From positions 1 to 64,000 of the forward strand of contig LNFC01000023.1 in the NCBI GenBank assembly GCA_001464545.1: a stretch of 64,000 nucleotides of DNA, written 5' to 3'. The notes under the pieces are model-generated. The model saw nothing but the letters and a program-made list of their open reading frames with translations. It searched no databases and was not told the DNA's origin. Shown in pieces: positions 6,702-15,255 of the stretch. How positions within the stretch are numbered: position 1 is the first letter of the stretch; every line of letters starts with the position of its first letter. A program made the position numbers and the translations under genes. The stretch is from Acidobacteria bacterium Ga0077551 (GTDB taxonomy: Bacteria > Pseudomonadota > Alphaproteobacteria > Caulobacterales > Hyphomonadaceae).

Positions 6702-8195
6702 TCAGTCAGTGTTGGGTGAAGTCCAATCGTTGATCGGTGAAAGCCTTGCTGATTTTTTAAACTGATGCGCGTCCATGCGGCGCAGAATATTGTCCACGAA
6801 CTGCGCGCCGCTGACGATGTGCGGACCCTTGTTCAACATTACGCACTCGGCGCGCTGAGCCATCGCAACATCCGTCACCTCGCCGCGGATCGGCTTGCCG
6901 TGCTTGACGAAACTCTCCGCGACCTGCGTGGCCCAGATGACCGGCAGATGCGCAGCGTGGCATAGCCAAAGGATCTGTTCTTGAATTTCGCTGAGCCGCT
7001 CGAACCCGACCTCTACTCCAAGATCGCCTCTCGCAATCATCACGGCTGTTGAGCGCTGCGACGCCGATGCGATCATCAAGTCGGGCAAGTTTCGCAGCGC
7101 AAGACGCGTCTCGATCTTGAGAGCAACGGAAAGACCCGACGCTTTGTCGCCGCGCGCCGCAAGTTCTGCATCCAGTCGGTCGATGTCTGTGACACGCTGG
7201 ACAAAGGAATATCCCACGATATCCGCATGTTCCGCTACAAAATCGAGATTTCTCAGATCGCGTTCTGTCAGCGGATCGATCAAAAGCTGCGAGTCTGGGA
7301 AGTTGATGCCTTTGCCTTCCTTCAACTTCTCGCCATCGGGGTCTGCGTGGGTGATGATACAGTCTAGAGAAGTTTGTCCAGCCTTCTCGATGCGCCCCCC
7401 GATACGGCCATCATCAATCCAGACTTGATTGCCTGCTCTGACCTGGGTGATAACTTCGGGCAGCGAAATCGTCGCTACGAGTGCAACCTCTTCGCTGTGG
7501 TCCGGGAGGTGGCCCGAGGTGACATGAATCCGGTCCCCGACGAACAACCGCTTCTTCTGTCGCCTAATGTGTTCCAAACGGCATTTCGGACCCGCGAGGT
7601 CCATCATGATGGGAAGTCGCCGGTCATGAGTACGCTCAGCCAGTCGAATCCAGTCAATTGTTCTTTTCCAGACATCGGGGCTGTCATGTGCGCAATTGAT
7701 TCTGAACGCATCGACACCAGAAGCCACAAGGTCTGAAATCAGGGCGCCGTCGTCAGCGGCCTCGGCGGGAAGGGTGACCATTATCCGCGTATGTGGGCCG
7801 GCCGGATCGGGGCCGAACATGGTACGGGTCCGAGCGGCAATTGCGCGGTCGCCTGCGAAAAACTCCTTAGAGCTTTGGGGCGGAACATAGGGCGTTTCAC
7901 TTGCCAGGGCGGACAACACGCGTTCGAGTGCGTTCAAACTTTCAAGGACGCGGGATTCCGAACGCCCTAGAGAGGACAATCCGTGACCTGACAACCCTGC
8001 CTGAACACTGGATAGATCATGCTTGCGAAGCGCTAAATAGGCCGCAAGGTTGCGGGCGCTGGATTCGATTTTTCCGATTGTGCACGTGGCTTCCCATCCG
8101 GACAATATTTCACCTGCCTCATGGACGACCCGTTGCTTCAGGTCGCGCAGCGCGGCGAGCAACTCTGCGACGGAGGCTGATGATAAGTCCGGCAT
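6702..8195 (-). CDS. Pyruvate kinase-like protein lacking the C domain
   Basis: 497 residues from the ATG at 8195. A GTG 21 codons upstream would translate the terminator of the ompW gene and is unlikely. Residues about 125-470 match the A and B domains of pyruvate kinase: FRINCAHDS (substrate Arg and Asn), MDLAGPKCR, the B-domain segment with KEGKGINFPD, ALKIET (catalytic Lys and Glu), IARGDLGVEV (metal Asp) and WATQVAES (proton-donor region Thr). Instead of the regulatory C domain it has an N-terminal helical extension of about 120 residues and ends soon after the barrel. It may transfer phosphate between PEP and ADP, or act on a related enol substrate; this cannot be told from sequence. 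It lies downstream of the ompW-like gene on the same strand, separated by a terminator. Confidence 0.75.
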   Translation of the reverse strand: MPDLSSASVAELLAALRDLKQRVVHEAGEILSGWEATCTIGKIESSARNLAAYLALRKHDLSSVQAGLSGHGLSSLGRSESRVLESLNALERVLSALASETPYVPPQSSKEFFAGDRAIAARTRTMFGPDPAGPHTRIMVTLPAEAADDGALISDLVASGVDAFRINCAHDSPDVWKRTIDWIRLAERTHDRRLPIMMDLAGPKCRLEHIRRQKKRLFVGDRIHVTSGHLPDHSEEVALVATISLPEVITQVRAGNQVWIDDGRIGGRIEKAGQTSLDCIITHADPDGEKLKEGKGINFPDSQLLIDPLTERDLRNLDFVAEHADIVGYSFVQRVTDIDRLDAELAARGDKASGLSVALKIETRLALRNLPDLMIASASQRSTAVMIARGDLGVEVGFERLSEIQEQILWLCHAAHLPVIWATQVAESFVKHGKPIRGEVTDVAMAQRAECVMLNKGPHIVSGAQFVDNILRRMDAHQFKKSARLSPINDWTSPNTD

Positions 8196-8223
8196 GGGGA
8201 TTTGAACCTTGCTTTTGGTACAG

Positions 8224-8252
8224 AAAAACGCCGCGAATTTGACCTCGCGGCG
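8224..8252 (-). terminator. Rho-independent terminator of the ompW-like gene
   Basis: Perfect 8-bp stem CGCCGCGA (8229-8236) / TCGCGGCG (8245-8252). Read on the minus strand it is followed by TTTTTC. It lies 25 bp past the stop of the ompW-like gene. Confidence 0.85.
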
Positions 8253-8276
8253 CCTCACTGGCTCACGATGGGACCA

Positions 8277-8960
8277 TCAGAACCGGTAGGTCAAGCCAGC
8301 GCTAATCACCCACGGGTCAAGTGCATGCTCGGTTTGCAAGGCGATCGCCGAGCCCGCGCGGAACGTTGCTGTTGTGTCAATGAAATAGCGCTTGGCATCG
8401 AACGAGAGTCCGAGGCCCCGATCGTTTAGAGGAACGTCCACGCCGGCTTGCAGAGCGAAGCCGAACTCATCCGACAGGTCCGCTTCCGTTGCTCCAAGAG
8501 CCGCCGCATCCGCACCGACTTCCTCGTTGAAGATGAAGAAGTAGGCCGGGCCTGCGCCGACATACGGCTTGAAGCGGTCGAAATTGGTGAAGTGGTACTT
8601 CGCCGTAACCGTTGCTGGCAGAATGATAACGTCGTCGATCAGCGCGGCGCCGGACAATGCGCCTTCTCCTTCAACTTCGTGCGGTGTCACACAGCAGATC
8701 GTCTCGACGGAGAGGTTCGGCGAGAAGAAGTATTCGGCCGCGATTGTTGGGATCACCGAATCCGTGGCGGTCGTTTGTGCGCCTGGCGGGAGTCCGATCA
8801 GATCGGTGTTGACTTCTGTAATGGCCGCGTCGGGCTGCACGGTGGTGAGAAAACCCTTAACCTGGAAACGTCCCTCAGACGTTTGTGCGGACGCTGCCCC
8901 TGCGAACACTGCAAAGGGCATCAGGGCGGCCGAAATTAAGCGCGGTCGAAAGTTTGTCAT
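8277..8960 (-). CDS. OmpW family outer-membrane protein
   Basis: 227 residues. Signal peptide about 1-25 (cleavage after AGAASAQ). The mature chain fits the eight-stranded OmpW barrel: FQVKGFLTTVQPD near the start, PTIAAEYFFSPNLSVET, LPATVTAKYHF, FKPYVGAGPAYFF, GFALQAGVDVPL, LSFDAKRYFIDT and a final strand ending in LTYRF with the C-terminal aromatic needed for outer-membrane insertion. OmpW proteins are small hydrophobic-solute channels often linked to respiratory or redox control (family knowledge). The ATG at 8960 has GGAG 6 bp upstream. A near-palindrome at 9084-9101, also found in front of the kinase operon, lies in its promoter region. Confidence 0.9.
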   Translation of the reverse strand: MTNFRPRLISAALMPFAVFAGAASAQTSEGRFQVKGFLTTVQPDAAITEVNTDLIGLPPGAQTTATDSVIPTIAAEYFFSPNLSVETICCVTPHEVEGEGALSGAALIDDVIILPATVTAKYHFTNFDRFKPYVGAGPAYFFIFNEEVGADAAALGATEADLSDEFGFALQAGVDVPLNDRGLGLSFDAKRYFIDTTATFRAGSAIALQTEHALDPWVISAGLTYRF

Positions 8961-9083
8961 TGGGAACTCCTATTGAGATGACATGTCTGGCGGAGTTGCC
9001 ACCCGGGCGTTGCCTTCCGCTCATTCCGGCATTTGGTGTTCAACGAGAAGATCTGCGTCCGCCACAAGGCGAGCCAGGAAGCC

Positions 9084-9101
9084 TAGGCTGGTTGGCCTAT
9101 G
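9084..9101. promoter_or_regulatory. Putative operator, copy 1
   Basis: TAGGCTGGTTGGCCTATG, an imperfect inverted repeat about 125 bp upstream of the ompW-like start. Fifteen of 18 positions match the site at 10782-10799. The shared half-sites are TAGGC and GGCCTA. A NarL-type regulator encoded nearby is the natural candidate to bind (inference). Confidence 0.5.
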
Positions 9102-9148
9102 AAAGATGGTAAGTTTCGCGATGCCAGAGGCCCGAGACCAAACGGAAA

Positions 9149-9173
9149 AGGCGCGCTGGAGCGGAGCGCGCCT
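9149..9173 (-). terminator. Terminator of the outer-membrane barrel gene
   Basis: Perfect 9-bp stem AGGCGCGCT (9149-9157) / AGCGCGCCT (9165-9173) with a 7-base loop. On the minus strand it is followed by a CTTTTCC tract; the plus strand also has TCTTTGTT, so it may work in both directions. Confidence 0.8.
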
Positions 9174-9214
9174 CTTTGTTGCTTTCCATCTAAGTCAGCT
9201 ATGTCTTGTCAGTT

Positions 9215-9952
9215 TTAGAACTCCCGGCCAACGAACAGTTTGAACATGGTGTCATCCGCGCCGCGTGTGACACCAGAACGGACGGCGGTTTGCAGATAAA
9301 CGCCGTTGTCCCATTCGACTTTCAGAATTGGGCCTATCTGGTGCGCCTGATCCTCGAAACCCGGAATATCGCGGATGTTGCCGTACTCACTGAATGCTTC
9401 CAATCCGAGACGCCAGTCTTCGGATCCGAACGCGTTCAAGCTGATCGCCCGTGTAATCTGAGCACGGGTTTCGAACGCAACGCCGCCCTCGCTTCCTTCT
9501 CCTGCTTCGACTTCCGCTAAGATGTTTGCGCGCCATTCCCACACATCGGCGAACTTGTCGGTCAGCGTCAGGCGAGTTTCTATCTCGTCCGGACCCGGAC
9601 CGTCAGAGAAGCCGTAGGTGAGACGAAGGCCACCGTTGAAGCCGGAATTGTCTTCCGCCTCTTCACTCCATTGGAACCAGTTTTCAAAGGTCAGGCCTGA
9701 AAAATTCCAGTCTTGCCCGTCAGGTTGACGAAACGTGCCGATCACCCGGACCTGATACCAGTCGTTCAGACCGTAATCGTAGTGAAGCCTTCCGGCGGCG
9801 TTGCCTTCGTCGTCGAAACCGGTCCGGAATTCGACGGATCGTTCACCAGCGGTGATGCTGGCGGAGCCAACATTGCCTGTAAGAGATTGAGCGTTCGCTG
9901 GCGCGGCAATGAAGCAACCGGCAAGGGTGAGAGTGTAGAAGATGGAGCGCAT
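9215..9952 (-). CDS. Outer-membrane beta-barrel protein of unknown function
   Basis: 245 residues. Signal peptide about 1-21 (cleavage after APANAQ). The mature protein is a run of short amphipathic strands alternating with acidic turns, such as RLHYDYGLNDWYQVRVIGTF, FENWFQWSEEAEDNSGFNGG and EIETRLTLTDKF. It ends in KLFVGREF, with the terminal Phe typical of outer-membrane barrels. No family is recognised; the length suggests about ten to twelve strands. It is a single-gene unit with its own terminator, between the ompW-like gene and the NTF2-like gene, all facing left. Confidence 0.7.
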   Translation of the reverse strand: MRSIFYTLTLAGCFIAAPANAQSLTGNVGSASITAGERSVEFRTGFDDEGNAAGRLHYDYGLNDWYQVRVIGTFRQPDGQDWNFSGLTFENWFQWSEEAEDNSGFNGGLRLTYGFSDGPGPDEIETRLTLTDKFADVWEWRANILAEVEAGEGSEGGVAFETRAQITRAISLNAFGSEDWRLGLEAFSEYGNIRDIPGFEDQAHQIGPILKVEWDNGVYLQTAVRSGVTRGADDTMFKLFVGREF

Positions 9953-9990
9953 GCTTTAAGTATCCGAATCACGCTATTTAAAACAGAAAT

Positions 9991-10022
9991 GACCCACCTG
10001 CCGGGGAGGAGGCAGGCGGGTC
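9991..10022 (-). terminator. Terminator of the NTF2-like gene
   Basis: Stem GACCCACCTGCC (9991-10002) / GGCAGGCGGGTC (10011-10022) with one mismatch. On the minus strand it is followed by ATTTCTGTTTT. Confidence 0.8.
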
Positions 10023-10040
10023 ACGGGTGCGCTGAACGCC

Positions 10041-10661
10041 TCAGTTGGCGCTGTAGGGCAGCGACGAATGATGGAGCACGATCTTCATCTTGCCGTCATC
10101 GCCGAGCGTCCAGCCCCAGGTCTTGTCAACTGTGGTCTTGTTACCGTCCTTGTCAGTCAGGTGGACATTGCCCATCGAGATTGCCGTGTCGCCATCAATG
10201 AAGATAGCGGCATTGTCGATCTCGAAGCTGCGCCAGCCCTTGAGGGCAAAGCCGCTATCGCCCGGATAATTTGCATCCTGACCGACGAAGTATGCCAGCG
10301 CTCCGTCGCGGGTCGTGCGAAAGGTTGTCGGCGGGGCGGCAAGCGTCGGTTTGAAGAGAACCGGCACCATGGCGTAGCCGTAAGCGGAGTCGATCACGCC
10401 TTCGGCGACTTTGCGGGCGTCGTCATAGCCCTTGGTGTCGTAGGCGGTTGCGATTGCGACGAGGGCGCTGCCCCAGGCATTCTGGGCGGCGATCACATCG
10501 GCCTCAGTAATGGCTGCAGCGGCTGGAACCGCGGTCTGCGATACGACGGCTGGCGTAGCGGCTTGCGTCGCCGTGGTGGGCGTGGCGCAGGCAGCCGGGA
10601 CAAAGGCAAGAGCGGGCGCAACGAGGAGAGCGGCGAACGCCTTTTTTGGAGCAGAGAACAT
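10041..10661 (-). CDS. Exported NTF2/SnoaL-like protein
   Basis: 206 residues from the ATG at 10661, which has GGAAG 7 bp upstream; the longer open frame is not needed. The signal sequence reaches FVPAACATP, with a possible lipobox Cys at about 24. An Ala/Thr/Val-rich linker follows, then a domain of about 140 residues with the NTF2-like fold pattern: an N-terminal helix ITEADVIAAQNAWGSALVAI, a strand pair around GDSGFALKGWRSFEIDN, AIFIDGDTAISMGNVHLTD and a C-terminal hairpin WTLGDDGKMKIVLHHSSLP. Members of this fold bind small molecules or act as enzymes; the substrate here is unknown. It is divergent from the signalling operon and shares its intergenic region and operator. Confidence 0.7.
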   Translation of the reverse strand: MFSAPKKAFAALLVAPALAFVPAACATPTTATQAATPAVVSQTAVPAAAAITEADVIAAQNAWGSALVAIATAYDTKGYDDARKVAEGVIDSAYGYAMVPVLFKPTLAAPPTTFRTTRDGALAYFVGQDANYPGDSGFALKGWRSFEIDNAAIFIDGDTAISMGNVHLTDKDGNKTTVDKTWGWTLGDDGKMKIVLHHSSLPYSAN

Positions 10662-10781
10662 GTGACTTCCTTTCGATTGAAGCCCAACAGAGCGGCTGGG
10701 CGCCGAGCTATCGTGCTCGTGACAGCCAGATGGCACCGATGCGTCGCGCTGAACTCTGTCAGTTGGGTTAGCCTGTCGGCT

Positions 10782-10799
10782 TAGGCCGAATGGCCTATG
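10782..10799. promoter_or_regulatory. Putative operator, copy 2
   Basis: TAGGCCGAATGGCCTATG, a palindrome (TAGGCC/GGCCTA around GAAT) in the region between the divergent NTF2-like gene and the kinase operon, 32 bp before the kinase start. It matches the site upstream of ompW at 15 of 18 positions. Confidence 0.5.
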
Positions 10800-10830
10800 C
10801 CGAAGGCCGGAACGCCCCTAAATAGGTGCG

Positions 10831-11916
10831 ATGTCTCTCGGTCCCGCACCCGTCCCCGGTTTCCTCGACAGCATCAGCTCGCTGCGCGAACTCTATCGCT
10901 CGTCCGAGGCTCGGTCCGCCCGCCTGCGACTGGTCATTGAGGCGGGCCGCGATCTGGCAACCGCCACAAGCGATAATCTTGACGATATCCTGGACGTCAG
11001 CGCACGTCAGGCCGCTTATTTTTCAGGTCACGTTTCCGGCGCTATTACGTTCGATGCGGACGCCGAGGGTTACGCACTGATTGCGCCTGGCGCTGACGCA
11101 AGGCGCGTGGGAACGCTGGTTCTGAGCCCGCGCAGCCCGGCCTCCCCGATGGAAGCAGAAGACGAAGCGACCCTTGCTCTGCTCTGTCAGCTGATCGCCG
11201 CGACAATCGAGCGCGTCGCTCATGATCGGGAGCGCGAAAACCTGCTTGAGGCCTTGCGGGAACGCGAAAAGCGGCTTGAGCAAGTGGTAGACCAGCTTTT
11301 CAGGGCGCAGGAAGATGAGCGGCGACGCGTCTCCGGAGAACTTCATGACGGCGTCGCGCAAACGGCGAGCGCGCTCTTCCGGCGGCTCGAGATGCGCAAT
11401 GCCGACAATCCTGGGGTGTCAAACGCTGATCTTGAACTGGCGAACGTTGCCCAGGGCCTGGTCCGTGAGCTGCGCCGGGTGATTTCAGGGCTGCGTCCCA
11501 CGGCTTTGGATGACCTCGGCCTTGCAGCTGCGTTGTCCGGAATCGCCGACAGTCTGCGCACGGAGGGATACGAGGTAGATCTGAGGGTGTCGGGCGAAAG
11601 GCAATGGCCGCCGCTTGTCGCGACGGCGCTTTTCCGGGTTGCGCAGGAGTCCCTGACCAATATCCGGAAGCATGCTGGCGGGCCGTGCCGCGTCGAAATC
11701 GATCTGACAGCCGAGCCGGGCAAGGGGGCGACGACGCTTCGGGTCCGGGACTTTGGCCGCGGCTTTGCTGCAAACACCCCGTCCGATGACTACGGGCAGC
11801 ATATCGGCATCGAGGTCATGTCAGAACGTATGATGGCGCTTGGCGGGTCGCTGACGGTTCGTCCCCATGAGGCCGGCGGTGTGGTCGTATTCGCATCAGC
11901 TGGTGACCAAGGCTGA
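10831..11916 (+). CDS. Sensor histidine kinase, NarX/DegS type (HisKA_3)
   Basis: 361 residues, soluble, with no membrane segment seen. Residues about 35-130 look like a GAF-type sensor domain, reduced in length. A coiled coil (about 131-160, rich in RERE and KRLEQ) leads into the HisKA_3 dimerisation box EDERRRVSGELHDGVAQ, with the phospho-accepting His at about 172. The HATPase domain has RVAQESLTNIRKHA (N box), VRDFGRGF (G1) and a shortened end ISIEVMSERM-like region. It would phosphorylate the NarL-type regulator encoded 3 bp downstream. The start has AGGTGCG just in front. It is the first of four genes with overlaps or tiny gaps, so it forms one transcript. Confidence 0.9.
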   Translation: MSLGPAPVPGFLDSISSLRELYRSSEARSARLRLVIEAGRDLATATSDNLDDILDVSARQAAYFSGHVSGAITFDADAEGYALIAPGADARRVGTLVLSPRSPASPMEAEDEATLALLCQLIAATIERVAHDRERENLLEALREREKRLEQVVDQLFRAQEDERRRVSGELHDGVAQTASALFRRLEMRNADNPGVSNADLELANVAQGLVRELRRVISGLRPTALDDLGLAAALSGIADSLRTEGYEVDLRVSGERQWPPLVATALFRVAQESLTNIRKHAGGPCRVEIDLTAEPGKGATTLRVRDFGRGFAANTPSDDYGQHIGIEVMSERMMALGGSLTVRPHEAGGVVVFASAGDQG

Positions 11917-11918
11917 TC

Positions 11919-12563
11919 ATGCCAGGCGAACGAATCATCATTGTCGATGATCACGCGCTGGCCCGCGAAGGGCTTCGTTCGGCGCTCTCTGCTTCGGGGT
12001 ACGAGGTCGTCGAAGCCGTTGGGACCGGGGAAGAAGCCGTTTCGCGCGTGACCGAGACAAGACCAGATCTCGTCCTGCTCGACATCCGGCTGGGAGAGGG
12101 GATCGACGGTCTGGAAACTGCCCGCCGCATCTCGGATCTGGGCCTCGGTGCGCGCATCATGATGCTGACACTTCATGACGATCCAGACTATGTCCGCGCC
12201 GCGCTGCAGGCGGGAGCTTCGGGCTATGTCCTGAAAGACGCAAGTTTGGACGAGCTGCGGACAGCAGTACAACAGGTGCTTTCCGGAGCGACAGCGATTC
12301 CAGCGGCCTTGTTGTCCACCATTCTTATGCGATCCAACCGAGAGGCCCCGGACTCAGGCGCGATAGACCGGCTGACGGACAGGGAGCGCGAAGTTCTTGA
12401 CCGGATTGCGCAAGGTCTCACCAACAAAGCCATCGCCCGCGAGCTTGGTATCAGCCCCGCCACTGTCAAAGTCCATGTAGAGCGCGTGATTGCCAAACTC
12501 GGCGTCGCAGACCGCACCCAGGCTGCCGTCATGGTGACGCGCTGGCGGGAAACGAGACGTTAG
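11919..12563 (+). CDS. NarL/FixJ-type response regulator
   Basis: 214 residues. Receiver domain about 1-120 with acidic pair IVDDH (10-11), phospho-acceptor Asp in LVLLDIR (about 55), TLHDD and the Lys in VLKDAS. The LuxR-type HTH about 145-205 starts LTDREREVLDRIAQGLTNKA and contains ISPATVKVHVERVIAKLG, the DNA-recognition helix. It is cognate to the upstream kinase by position, 3 bp after its stop. It probably binds inverted repeats; the TAGGC/GGCCTA sites at 9084 and 10782 are candidates, which would make the operon self-regulated and include the ompW-like gene (inference). Confidence 0.92.
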   Translation: MPGERIIIVDDHALAREGLRSALSASGYEVVEAVGTGEEAVSRVTETRPDLVLLDIRLGEGIDGLETARRISDLGLGARIMMLTLHDDPDYVRAALQAGASGYVLKDASLDELRTAVQQVLSGATAIPAALLSTILMRSNREAPDSGAIDRLTDREREVLDRIAQGLTNKAIARELGISPATVKVHVERVIAKLGVADRTQAAVMVTRWRETRR

Positions 12564-12566
12564 CAG

Positions 12567-14585
12567 ATGCCGGAACCTTCCGCTCCATTGGCGCCCCTGC
12601 GCCCAGTAGTGCCAAGTCGATTGCCGCTGGCATGGGCCGATCTGTCGCTGACGGGTAAAGGGTTGGTGGTCATTGCGTTGCCTCTGGTCATCCTAATAGG
12701 GTCGTTGCTCGCGCTTTATTTTGCTTTTGACGCAGAAGCCCGCGCCGAGGACGAAGTGAGGCGTGCTTTCGCCATTCAAAGGGACATGTACCAGGTCCAC
12801 GCGCTTTTGGCCGAAGCTGGTAGCGGCGTAAGGGAATATGTCCTGTCCGGCGAAACCCGGGCTCTGGCGCCCCTTCGCGAGGCACAGGTCCTGCTACCCG
12901 AGACGCTGGCGCGCCTCGATACGTCCATCCGGGACCAAGGTGTCAGGCAAGCTTTCAGCGAGTTTCTGTCGCTGTCAGACAAAAAGCTGGCGGGTCTAGA
13001 AACGCTTTCCGAACTAGCCGGATCGAATGTTGAGCCGGATGCGCGGATGGAAGCTGTGCGCGAGTCTTTGGCATCGAACCGATTTGTCTTGGATGAACTG
13101 CGCCTTCAGATCGACGAGATTCAAAGGCTTGAGCAACAAGTGCTTGATCGCCGACGATCGGATGTCGCATCTGACCGCGCAGGCTTTCTCTGGATGACCG
13201 GCATCAGCGCGGTCGTCGGCCTGCTCGGAAGTCTCGCCGGAATTTTGCTTTTCTCCAATGGTATCGTCCGGCGGGTTCAGCTGCTTGAAGCGAACGCTGA
13301 AAAGCTGGAGCGCGGAGAAGTGCTTGATCCGTTGCCGGATGAAGCTGACGAAATCGGGCAGCTCGCTCGCAAGCTGAACTCTGCGAGTGCGCTCTTGCGG
13401 GCGCGCGAAAAGGACTTGCGAGACGGAGAGGAACGCTTCCGTCTCGTCGTCGAAGGCGTACGGGATTATGGGATATTCGCGCTTACCCCGGCAGGGCTTG
13501 TTGCTACTTGGAATGCAGGCGCCGAGCGGATCAAGGGATGGGCCGCCGATGAGATTCTGGGTGCCCACTTCGGTCGTTTCTATCCCGACGAGACCCGTGG
13601 TTTTCTGCCGGAAGCTATGCTTGCGCGCGCGCGCCGAGATGGCCGCGCAGAAGATGAAGGCTGGCGCGTCCGTAAGGACGGCACAAAGTTCTGGGCTAAC
13701 GTCGTGATCACTGCGCTGTTCGACGAGGGTGGGGCGCTGAGGGGTTATGCCAAAGTCACTCGCGACATGACGGATCGCAAACGTTCGGAAGAAGCTTTGA
13801 TGGCGGCTCAGAGAGAGGCGATCGCGGCCAGCCGGGCGAAGAGCGAGTTCCTTTCGCGCACGAGCCATGAACTACGAACGCCGATGTCCGCCATCCTTGG
13901 CTTTGCCCAGATTCTCGAACTGGATCAGAGCGACTTTGATAGTCGTCACAAGCTTGCGATTGGGCAGATCCTGAAAGCAGGCCACCACCTTCTTTCCCTG
14001 ATTACCGACTTGCTGGATATTTCGAGTATTGAAGCCGGAGGCGACGATGTCGAACTTGGGATGCTCATTCTCGCCGAAGTGCTGGAGGAAGCCCGCGCGC
14101 TGGCGCAGCCCGCCGTTGCGCCTTCAGGGGCCGATCTGGCCGTCGAACTTCCTGCTGGCGAAATAAAAATTCTCGGTGACCGGCGGCGCGTCATTCAAGT
14201 TGTCCTGAACCTGCTGACGAATGCGGCAAAGTATGGAGCCACGGGCGGCCGGATCCTGCTATCTGCCCGGTTATTGGATAACCGAATTCAAATCGAGGTG
14301 AGTGACGACGGTCCGGGAGTAAGCGAAGAGGATGTTCCCCGCTTGTTCACACCGTTCGACAGGCTTGGAAGCCAAAGCTCCAAGGCAATAGAGGGCACCG
14401 GACTAGGGCTTGCACTTTCCAAACGGCTTGTGCAGTCGATGAACGGTGAAATTGGTTTCCGAAATCGAGATGCACCTGAAAGAGGGGCAATTTTCTGGTT
14501 CACTTTGCCTGTTTGCAAGTCACCTCCTGACGGCTTGGATACGCCGTCGATCGGCCCGCAACCAATTACAGAATCAACACAATGA
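12567..14585 (+). CDS. Membrane histidine kinase with CHASE3-like, HAMP and PAS domains
   Basis: 672 residues. TM1 about 32-54, a periplasmic helical domain of about 150 residues resembling CHASE3 (AGSGVREYVLSGETRALAP), TM2 about 206-229, a HAMP-like linker, then PAS about 290-405 (GIFALTPAGLVATWNAGAER, ending YAKVTRDMTDRK). HisKA has FLSRTSHELRTPMSAILGF with the phospho-accepting His near 430. HATPase has LNLLTNAAKYG, VSDDGPGV, LFTPFDRLG and GTGLGLALS, all boxes intact. It lies 3 bp after the NarL-type gene and overlaps the next receiver gene by ATGA. This is a second, HisKA-type kinase in the same operon, so two sensing inputs may be joined here. Confidence 0.9.
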   Translation: MPEPSAPLAPLRPVVPSRLPLAWADLSLTGKGLVVIALPLVILIGSLLALYFAFDAEARAEDEVRRAFAIQRDMYQVHALLAEAGSGVREYVLSGETRALAPLREAQVLLPETLARLDTSIRDQGVRQAFSEFLSLSDKKLAGLETLSELAGSNVEPDARMEAVRESLASNRFVLDELRLQIDEIQRLEQQVLDRRRSDVASDRAGFLWMTGISAVVGLLGSLAGILLFSNGIVRRVQLLEANAEKLERGEVLDPLPDEADEIGQLARKLNSASALLRAREKDLRDGEERFRLVVEGVRDYGIFALTPAGLVATWNAGAERIKGWAADEILGAHFGRFYPDETRGFLPEAMLARARRDGRAEDEGWRVRKDGTKFWANVVITALFDEGGALRGYAKVTRDMTDRKRSEEALMAAQREAIAASRAKSEFLSRTSHELRTPMSAILGFAQILELDQSDFDSRHKLAIGQILKAGHHLLSLITDLLDISSIEAGGDDVELGMLILAEVLEEARALAQPAVAPSGADLAVELPAGEIKILGDRRRVIQVVLNLLTNAAKYGATGGRILLSARLLDNRIQIEVSDDGPGVSEEDVPRLFTPFDRLGSQSSKAIEGTGLGLALSKRLVQSMNGEIGFRNRDAPERGAIFWFTLPVCKSPPDGLDTPSIGPQPITESTQ

Positions 14586-15019
14586 ACGTCGTGAACATCG
14601 AAACTCTCCTGACTCGCCGCATCCTCGTGATTGATGATGAGGACGCCAATCTCCTTTTGCTCCAGACAATTTTGGAACGGGAAGGATACGATAACCTGCG
14701 CTTCCTCTCCGACCCGCTCTTGGCTGTTGAAACGCTGATTGAGTTCGACCCGCATCTGATCCTGCTAGACCTGATGATGCCTGGCCTTGATGGCTATCAA
14801 TTGCTGGATGCATTCCGCAGGCAAACTTTACCACACCAGTATCGACCGGTCCTTGTGCTAACCGCTGACACGACAATCGAGGCGCGACGGAAGGCGCTTG
14901 CTGTCGGGGCCAAAGATTTTCTGTCCAAGCCTTTCGATGTCATCGAAATCGGACTTCGGATTGCAAACCTGCTTGAGACGCAGGTTTTGTACGAACAGCT
15001 GACTAGGCCTGCGAATTGA
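14582..15019 (+). CDS. Single-domain response regulator
   Basis: 145 residues, one receiver domain without output domain. The acidic pair is in ILVIDDEDAN (18-20), the phospho-acceptor Asp in LILLDLMMP (about 63), the Thr in LVLTADT and the Lys in FLSKPFD (about 113). It overlaps the stop of the upstream kinase by four bases (ATGA), showing translational coupling, and is probably the partner of that HisKA kinase, either as a phosphate sink or a relay to another protein. It is last in the operon; the 236 bp after it contains no recognised feature. Confidence 0.9.
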   Translation: MNVVNIETLLTRRILVIDDEDANLLLLQTILEREGYDNLRFLSDPLLAVETLIEFDPHLILLDLMMPGLDGYQLLDAFRRQTLPHQYRPVLVLTADTTIEARRKALAVGAKDFLSKPFDVIEIGLRIANLLETQVLYEQLTRPAN

Positions 15020-15255
15020 AAGGGCTCTGAGGTCGGATGCACCGGCGCGCTTGCTACCGGCACATCGAGCGAGTTCCCGGCATAAAAGGGTAAGATAGGA
15101 AGCAGCGGGCGCCGCTTGACATCCCGTCCCGATCCCTCGATCCGCCGTTTTCGAAGCAGCAAAAGACACGAAAAAAGGGCACCCCACGACAGTCGATAGC
15201 CCTAAACCGCCCGTCGCTATGAAACGAGACTTTGGCTCGAAATTCATGGGGCAGG

